Below are positions 34,008 through 38,982 of a DNA stretch of 38,982 nucleotides, piece after piece; within the stretch, counting starts at the first letter, position 1; every line of letters begins with the position of its first letter. Below the pieces are notes generated by a model. The model saw only the letters and a list, made by a program, of their open reading frames with translations, had not been told where the DNA came from and ran no database searches. Both the position numbers and the translations under genes were made by a program. This DNA is from GH45 sp965370965 (GTDB lineage Bacteria > Bacteroidota > Bacteroidia > Bacteroidales > SZUA-534): positions 1-38,982 of the forward strand of contig CBDUWQ010000013.1 in NCBI GenBank assembly GCA_965370965.1. Direction: 5' to 3'.

Positions 34008-37000
34008 ATGAGAACACTAAAAACAATTGCAATTACAAGTTTTATATGTTTAAGCTTTATTGTTTCCTTTTCGCAAGAAAAGGATATTGTTTTTGAACAG
34101 ATAACAAATGAAAGTGGTCGCAGCCTTGGCTTTATTACCGGAATTGAACAGGATCAGTTGGGGTTTATGTGGTTTTCAACCCGTGGCGGGTTATACCGTT
34201 ATAACGGATACTCATACAAACTATTTAAAAACAGGCGCTCCGATAGTTTATCGCTCCCCTTTAATGATATTACCTACCTGTATTTTGACAATAACCGTAA
34301 CTTTTGGATGCGTCATTTTGACGAGATTGCAGTTTTTAAAGATGAAAAGAGAGTTTTTAAATTTGACAGCATAACATCATGTAATTATGATATTGAGGCA
34401 AAAATAGTTCAAGACAAAAAAGGCAATTACTGGATAGGACCTACTGGTAACGGGTTAATAAAATATAATCCAAAAACCGGTATAAAAAATATTTATCACC
34501 GCCCTCCAAATACTTATACACCCAAAAGCTGGGCAACAATTGATAATATTCTGCAAAATAATAAAACCATTGCATCAATATCTTCTCCGGGAAACGAAAC
34601 AGACACCATTGTTCAATTTTCGATAAAAAAAACAGGCTACTACCTAATTGCCTCATCAGGCGAAATTGACAGCTATGGTAAGTACGATTATGGAGCAATT
34701 TTTGAAAATGATAAATTGATTTGGGAGCTATCTGACAATAACAGTATGTGGGCAGGAGGCGAAGATAAAAATGCTTTTGAGGCTATGCCCATTGAGCTTA
34801 AACAGGGTACTTACAAAATAACATATAAATCAGACAATTCGCATTCATGCAGCAATTGGAACGGCAAAGGTCCCAACAAAACCGCTTTTTGTGGTGTTAA
34901 AATAGTTGAAATTACCAAAGAGCAATTTGAATCTGTTAAAACAAAACACCTTAAACCTTATAAAGACTCTACATTTATTGAATCGGAATTGATTAAAGAT
35001 TTACTAATTGATAATAGTGGCAATTTATGGGCATTAACAGAACTGGGGCTTGAAAAATACAACTATAAAAAACAAGTATTTGAACACTTTTCAATAAATT
35101 TTAAAAAACTATTGGGTACAAATATTGGCAAAGAGTATTTACGTATATATCAAGATAAGAAAGGGATTTTTTGGATAGGCTCAATGTACGGTTTAATTAG
35201 ATATGACCAGCTGTGGGGTAGGTTTTTAGTATTTCAAAACACCAAAGAAAAACGAGTACTTACCAGCAACACAATTTACTCAATATTTGAAGATAACAAC
35301 TCGCAAATATGGATTGGCACCGACAAGGGTATCAATATTTACAACAAAGAGCGAAACACAATCCAAAGAATTACAGCAAATAACCATAACCGATTATATG
35401 ATAATCGTATTCTTAAAATTTTTGAAGACCATGGCGGAAATATTTGGGTTGCAACTTTTGAAGGGCTTAACCGGTTAATAAAAAGCCAATTTACATTTAC
35501 CAATTTAAAAATAGACGCCGATAATATTTACCCTGTTGTATATGATGGTGCCGCAAATATTTGGTATGCCCTAAATAATAAAATAAACAGATACTCAAGA
35601 ACCTTGCAAACCATTGAAAACTATATACTGCCGGATAAGCTATTTAACACAAATAACTTTACGGGCGAGCCTGATTATATGATTTCGGATATGGTAATAA
35701 ATGACGATCAAAACATTTGGGTTGCAACCGATAATAAAATAAGCAGATATAATATATATAAAAAAAGAGTTGACTTTACGAAAGAAGCAGGGGCAATTAT
35801 TGTTGGCACCGATAGTATAAAAAATATTGTACAAAGCCTTATTGCCGAAAAAAACAACAAACTATATGCTTTTTGCCCAAATGGCATGTATGTATTAAAC
35901 AGTCAAAACTTAACTACCGAAGCTTTTTACCCATTTTTATTAAATTATGATTTTATTAGTGAAGTTGATAGGAATTATTTTAAAAACGCCCGGGTAAATA
36001 AAAAAGGAGTTATTTGGATACGTACAAGTATTGGTATCTATAAATTTAGCCCACACCTAAAAAAGCTCGATTTAGCTTTTAAGTTTGATGATGAAATTAA
36101 AGGCAGCTCACTGTCTGCCGGTAAGTTTGATTTTGATAAATACGGAAACCTTTGGTTTGCTACCCTCCCCTATTTATATTCGCTAAATGCCGAATCGCTA
36201 AAAACCGAAAAATGGCAATGCAATTTTGACCACGACTGGGGGTTAGGCAATGTTATAATTGGCAAAAACAGAATATTTATTTATGGAGCCAACGGGTTAT
36301 ATTGTTTTAATACACAACCCAAAGAATTTGACTACTCATCGGTTGATAATGGTTTTATTGATAATAGTATTAATGGGCTTGAACAAGATAACTTGGGGTA
36401 TTTATGGCTTACAGGGTTAAAAGGGCTTACCAAGTATGATATAGAAGAGAAAAAATCAAAAACCTTTTTTACATCATCCGATTTTACCTCACACCATTTT
36501 TTGGGCAACCCCAATGAATTTATAATACCAACATCTGAAAAAATACTTTTTACCACAAAAGGTTTTCTCTCATTTTTTCCCGATAGTATTAATAAAAATA
36601 TACCAAATGTAGTTATCGACAAATTTACCATTAAAGGAAAAGAGTATGATTTAGATAGTTTAATTTATTACAAAAAGACAATTACCCTTAAATTTAACCA
36701 AAACTCCATTGGTTTTGAGTTTGCTGTACTTGATTATACTGTACCATCAGAAAACCTCTATAAATATAAACTTGAAGGATTAGAGGACGATTGGATTACA
36801 AGCGATGCAAATAACAGGCGGGCAAACTACCCCGGTATAGCACCGGGCAATTATACTTTTAAAGTAATTGGCGCCAATAACAACAAAATATGGAACAATA
36901 ATGGGACACAAATACAAATTACAATAACACCCCCATGGTATAAAACCCTGTTAGCATATATTATTTATGTATTACTGATAATATCATCAGTTTGGATTTT

Positions 37001-37886
37001 TATAAAAGTTCGCGAACAAAAACTAAAAGAAGAAAAACAGATATTAGAACAAAAAGTAAAGGAGCGCACAGCTGAAATTGAGGCTCAAAAAGAGACCCTT
37101 GCCGAACAAAATGAAGAGATAGCAGAACAGCACAAAAACATTACCGATAGTATTCACTATGCACAACGCATACAAGCCGCCATACTTCCACCGGCAAATC
37201 AGATAGACGATGTAGTTGATGAGTATTTTATATTGTACCGCCCCCGCGATATTGTAAGTGGCGATTATTACTGGATTACCCGCCGTAACGATATAACTAT
37301 TATTGTAGCCGCCGACTGTACCGGACATGGGGTGCCAGGGGCATTTATGAGCATGCTGGGCATTGCCTTTTTAAATGAAATTGTTAATAAAGAGGGAGTT
37401 ATTGAACCCCATAAAATATTAAACCGCTTGCGCGAACAGGTAATAAATCAGTTGCACCAAACGGGCGAAGCTGGTGAATCAAAAGATGGAATGGACGTTT
37501 CGATGTATGTAATTGACCACAAAAAGATGAAACTAAGCTTTGCCGGGGCATACAACCCTCTGTATATAATTAGAGATAACGAAATAATTCAACTAAAAGC
37601 CGATAGAATGCCCATTGGCTATTATATTAAAAATACATCGTTTACAATACAAAAATTTGAATTGCAAAAAGGCGATTGCCTGTACAATTCATCTGATGGC
37701 TATCCCGACCAATTTGGCGGACCCGATGGCCGTAAATTTATGACAAAAAAGTTTAAGCAACTTTTATTAGATATACACAAAAAACCCATGGCTGAACAAC
37801 AAACTATTTTAGACAAAACAATTGACGATTGGCGTGGTGATATTGAACAAATTGATGATATAATTATAATTGGTATAAGGATTTAA
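34008..37886 (+). CDS. Propeller sensor with SpoIIE-type phosphatase output
   Basis: 1292 residues. Signal peptide 1-23 (ends VSFSQ). Two-component-regulator propeller blades (ITGIEQDQLGFMWFSTRGGL, IFEDNNSQIWIGTDKGINIY and more) fill about 30-860, interrupted at about 170-306 by a beta-sandwich-like segment (SISSPGNETDTIVQFSIKK ... KNAFEAMPIELKQGTYKITY). A Y_Y_Y domain follows (about 900-975; ENLYKYKLEGLEDDWI), one membrane segment (about 981-1000), a coiled coil (about 1003-1050), and a SpoIIE/PP2C domain (about 1060-1292) with GDYYW, AADCTGHGVPGAFMSMLG, DGMDVSMYVID, SSDGYPDQFGG and the final DDIIIIGI. The metal Asp residues are present, so it should be an active Ser/Thr phosphatase. The histidine kinase gene follows by 27 bases. 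Confidence 0.92.
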   Translation: MRTLKTIAITSFICLSFIVSFSQEKDIVFEQITNESGRSLGFITGIEQDQLGFMWFSTRGGLYRYNGYSYKLFKNRRSDSLSLPFNDITYLYFDNNRNFWMRHFDEIAVFKDEKRVFKFDSITSCNYDIEAKIVQDKKGNYWIGPTGNGLIKYNPKTGIKNIYHRPPNTYTPKSWATIDNILQNNKTIASISSPGNETDTIVQFSIKKTGYYLIASSGEIDSYGKYDYGAIFENDKLIWELSDNNSMWAGGEDKNAFEAMPIELKQGTYKITYKSDNSHSCSNWNGKGPNKTAFCGVKIVEITKEQFESVKTKHLKPYKDSTFIESELIKDLLIDNSGNLWALTELGLEKYNYKKQVFEHFSINFKKLLGTNIGKEYLRIYQDKKGIFWIGSMYGLIRYDQLWGRFLVFQNTKEKRVLTSNTIYSIFEDNNSQIWIGTDKGINIYNKERNTIQRITANNHNRLYDNRILKIFEDHGGNIWVATFEGLNRLIKSQFTFTNLKIDADNIYPVVYDGAANIWYALNNKINRYSRTLQTIENYILPDKLFNTNNFTGEPDYMISDMVINDDQNIWVATDNKISRYNIYKKRVDFTKEAGAIIVGTDSIKNIVQSLIAEKNNKLYAFCPNGMYVLNSQNLTTEAFYPFLLNYDFISEVDRNYFKNARVNKKGVIWIRTSIGIYKFSPHLKKLDLAFKFDDEIKGSSLSAGKFDFDKYGNLWFATLPYLYSLNAESLKTEKWQCNFDHDWGLGNVIIGKNRIFIYGANGLYCFNTQPKEFDYSSVDNGFIDNSINGLEQDNLGYLWLTGLKGLTKYDIEEKKSKTFFTSSDFTSHHFLGNPNEFIIPTSEKILFTTKGFLSFFPDSINKNIPNVVIDKFTIKGKEYDLDSLIYYKKTITLKFNQNSIGFEFAVLDYTVPSENLYKYKLEGLEDDWITSDANNRRANYPGIAPGNYTFKVIGANNNKIWNNNGTQIQITITPPWYKTLLAYIIYVLLIISSVWIFIKVREQKLKEEKQILEQKVKERTAEIEAQKETLAEQNEEIAEQHKNITDSIHYAQRIQAAILPPANQIDDVVDEYFILYRPRDIVSGDYYWITRRNDITIIVAADCTGHGVPGAFMSMLGIAFLNEIVNKEGVIEPHKILNRLREQVINQLHQTGEAGESKDGMDVSMYVIDHKKMKLSFAGAYNPLYIIRDNEIIQLKADRMPIGYYIKNTSFTIQKFELQKGDCLYNSSDGYPDQFGGPDGRKFMTKKFKQLLLDIHKKPMAEQQTILDKTIDDWRGDIEQIDDIIIIGIRI

Positions 37887-37913
37887 GGGCATCTTTATTA
37901 ATTAAATACAATC

Positions 37914-38982
37914 ATGAAAAAAACACATAAAGAAGTTGAAATTGTCGTTAACAAAATTATTAATAAATCATTAATTGTAGGGTCAATAATAGGGCTGTTA
38001 TCATTTATTGCAAGTCTTAAATTCAATATTAAAAACGATTACCTATTTTTTGTTGCACTTGATTTTTTTGTGGTTGCAAGTTTTTTTACCGTAGCATTGC
38101 TGCGTAAAAAACTAAGCCATACTATAAAATCATCTATTATTGTTATAGGGCTGTTTATACTAACCCTTGGCAGCGTTTTTAAGGTAGGCATTTTTGCCGA
38201 TAGCAAAGTGCTGCTTATACTTATCCCTGTTTTTGCATTTCTTGGCTACTCATTAAAAAACACAATAATAATTTATATAAGTGCCATTATTGGCTTTATT
38301 TGTTTGGGGTATATACATATTAATGGCATAATTGTATCAAATGTCAATTTATCTCAGCGTGCATTAAGCACATCGGCCTGGATAAATAACACCCTATTAT
38401 TGTCTATTGTATCGTTTGTGGTAATTATAATTATAATAAAATTTAATAATACATTTTTTAAGCTTATTGCCGATTTAAAAAATAAAAACAGCCAACTTGA
38501 AAAATACAAAACTAACCTTGAAACGCTTATACAAGAACGAACCAAAGAGTTAAAAGATACAAACAATGAACTAAATTATAGCAATAAGGAATTAAAAACA
38601 GCAATTAGCACACTACAAAGCACCCAAGAAAGTTTAATACAATCGGAAAAAATGGCATTGTTAGGTGTACTTGCTTCAGGGGTTGCACATGAAATTAATA
38701 ACCCGCTCAATTTTATTCAAGGCGGAATAATCGGTATTGAGCTATTTTTAGAAGATAATTTACAAAAAGAGCAAATTAATAAGATTGCTCCATTTATTGG
38801 AGGTATAAAAGAGGGTGTAAAACGTGCTTCAAATATTGTAACAAGCCTTAACCACTTTAGTAGAGATAATGACTCGGGAGCAGAAATATGTGATATCCAT
38901 GTTATTATAAATAACTGCTTAACAATGTTAAACAAAAATCTAAAACATAAAATTAAGGTTATTAAAAAATACACACAATTAC
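37914..38982 (+). CDS. Membrane histidine kinase, partial (runs off the window)
   Basis: The ATG at 37914 opens a frame still open at the last base; 356 residues are visible. There are six membrane segments (about 19-33, 43-63, 73-93, 100-113, 118-142 and 160-176; 7TMR-like by eye). A long coiled coil follows (about 182-245; SQLEKYKTNLETLIQERTKE), then a HisKA dimerisation domain with the phospho-acceptor His in LASGVAHEINNPLNFIQGG near 265. The ATPase domain lies beyond the edge. It is 27 bases after the SpoIIE gene. A kinase next to a phosphatase with the same coiled-coil style suggests a shared signalling route, though that is inference. Confidence 0.9.
   Translation, partial: MKKTHKEVEIVVNKIINKSLIVGSIIGLLSFIASLKFNIKNDYLFFVALDFFVVASFFTVALLRKKLSHTIKSSIIVIGLFILTLGSVFKVGIFADSKVLLILIPVFAFLGYSLKNTIIIYISAIIGFICLGYIHINGIIVSNVNLSQRALSTSAWINNTLLLSIVSFVVIIIIIKFNNTFFKLIADLKNKNSQLEKYKTNLETLIQERTKELKDTNNELNYSNKELKTAISTLQSTQESLIQSEKMALLGVLASGVAHEINNPLNFIQGGIIGIELFLEDNLQKEQINKIAPFIGGIKEGVKRASNIVTSLNHFSRDNDSGAEICDIHVIINNCLTMLNKNLKHKIKVIKKYTQL

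Noticed and set aside
1..38982. Integrase, transposase, CRISPR array, tRNA or rRNA genes
   Set aside because: Checked through the protein frames and by eye on both strands; none seen. The cassette array therefore has no visible recombinase here.

Overview
The window is AT-rich chromosomal DNA from a member of the Bacteroidota, probably a Bacteroidales/Marinilabiliales-like lineage. The evidence is Por-type (T9SS) C-terminal sorting domains, promoters of the form TAnnTTTG, a two-component-regulator propeller protein, NamZ (DUF1343), a LytTR/His_kinase pair, and a LolA-like gene directly after ftsK. There is no rRNA, tRNA, CRISPR array, recombinase or transposase gene.

Layout. 1-4311: a lipoprotein, ftsK and a lolA-like gene. 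4335-11615: an accessory island that reads as integron-type gene cassettes without an integrase. It holds a cassette for a secreted 197-aa protein and a KilA-N pseudogene cassette. The KilA-N gene is split, exactly between two codons, by 5671 bp of reverse-oriented cassettes: a DUF6090 cassette and a 4.65-kb unit with a histidine kinase, a LytTR regulator, a C-type lectin and a broken FN3/T9SS gene. 12001-14235: core genes hldD (divergent), queD and folE. 14265-15615: a MITE-like element and a Xre/RES toxin-antitoxin cassette. 15761-20382: fabD, an AmpG-like transporter, then a padR regulator with an alpha/beta hydrolase. 20422-24228 (minus strand): MerR regulator, RhuM remnant, orphan membrane protein, CapA-like protein and M23 peptidase. 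24335-28500: alaS and a nitrilase with a terminator. 28515-33898 (minus strand): a kinase-RapZ fusion, a thioredoxin, NamZ and a TPR membrane protein. 34008-end: a propeller/SpoIIE phosphatase and a histidine kinase that runs off the window.

Cassette logic. In an integrated cassette the first bases (TTRRRY side) must pair with the R'' box of that cassette's own downstream attC. This can be tested by eye. The 197-aa cassette starts GTTGGCAAA and its attC opens with TTTGCCAAC (9/9). The 4.65-kb unit starts GTTGTATGC and its attC opens with GCATACAAC (9/9). The DUF6090 cassette matches 6/6. The KilA-N and Xre/RES units match partly, and there the R'' box is interrupted by a short minus-strand sequence resembling the 3' end (domains V-VI) of a group II intron. 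Removing 5299-10969 rejoins the KilA-N reading frame perfectly at a G^AT secondary site.

Functional links. Several core genes point to envelope and peptidoglycan turnover: the AmpG-like permease, NamZ, the kinase-RapZ fusion, the M23 peptidase and hldD. queD and folE together form the entry to 7-deazaguanine/pterin synthesis. The regulator-lectin cassette looks like a self-contained surface-adhesion module with its own two-component control.
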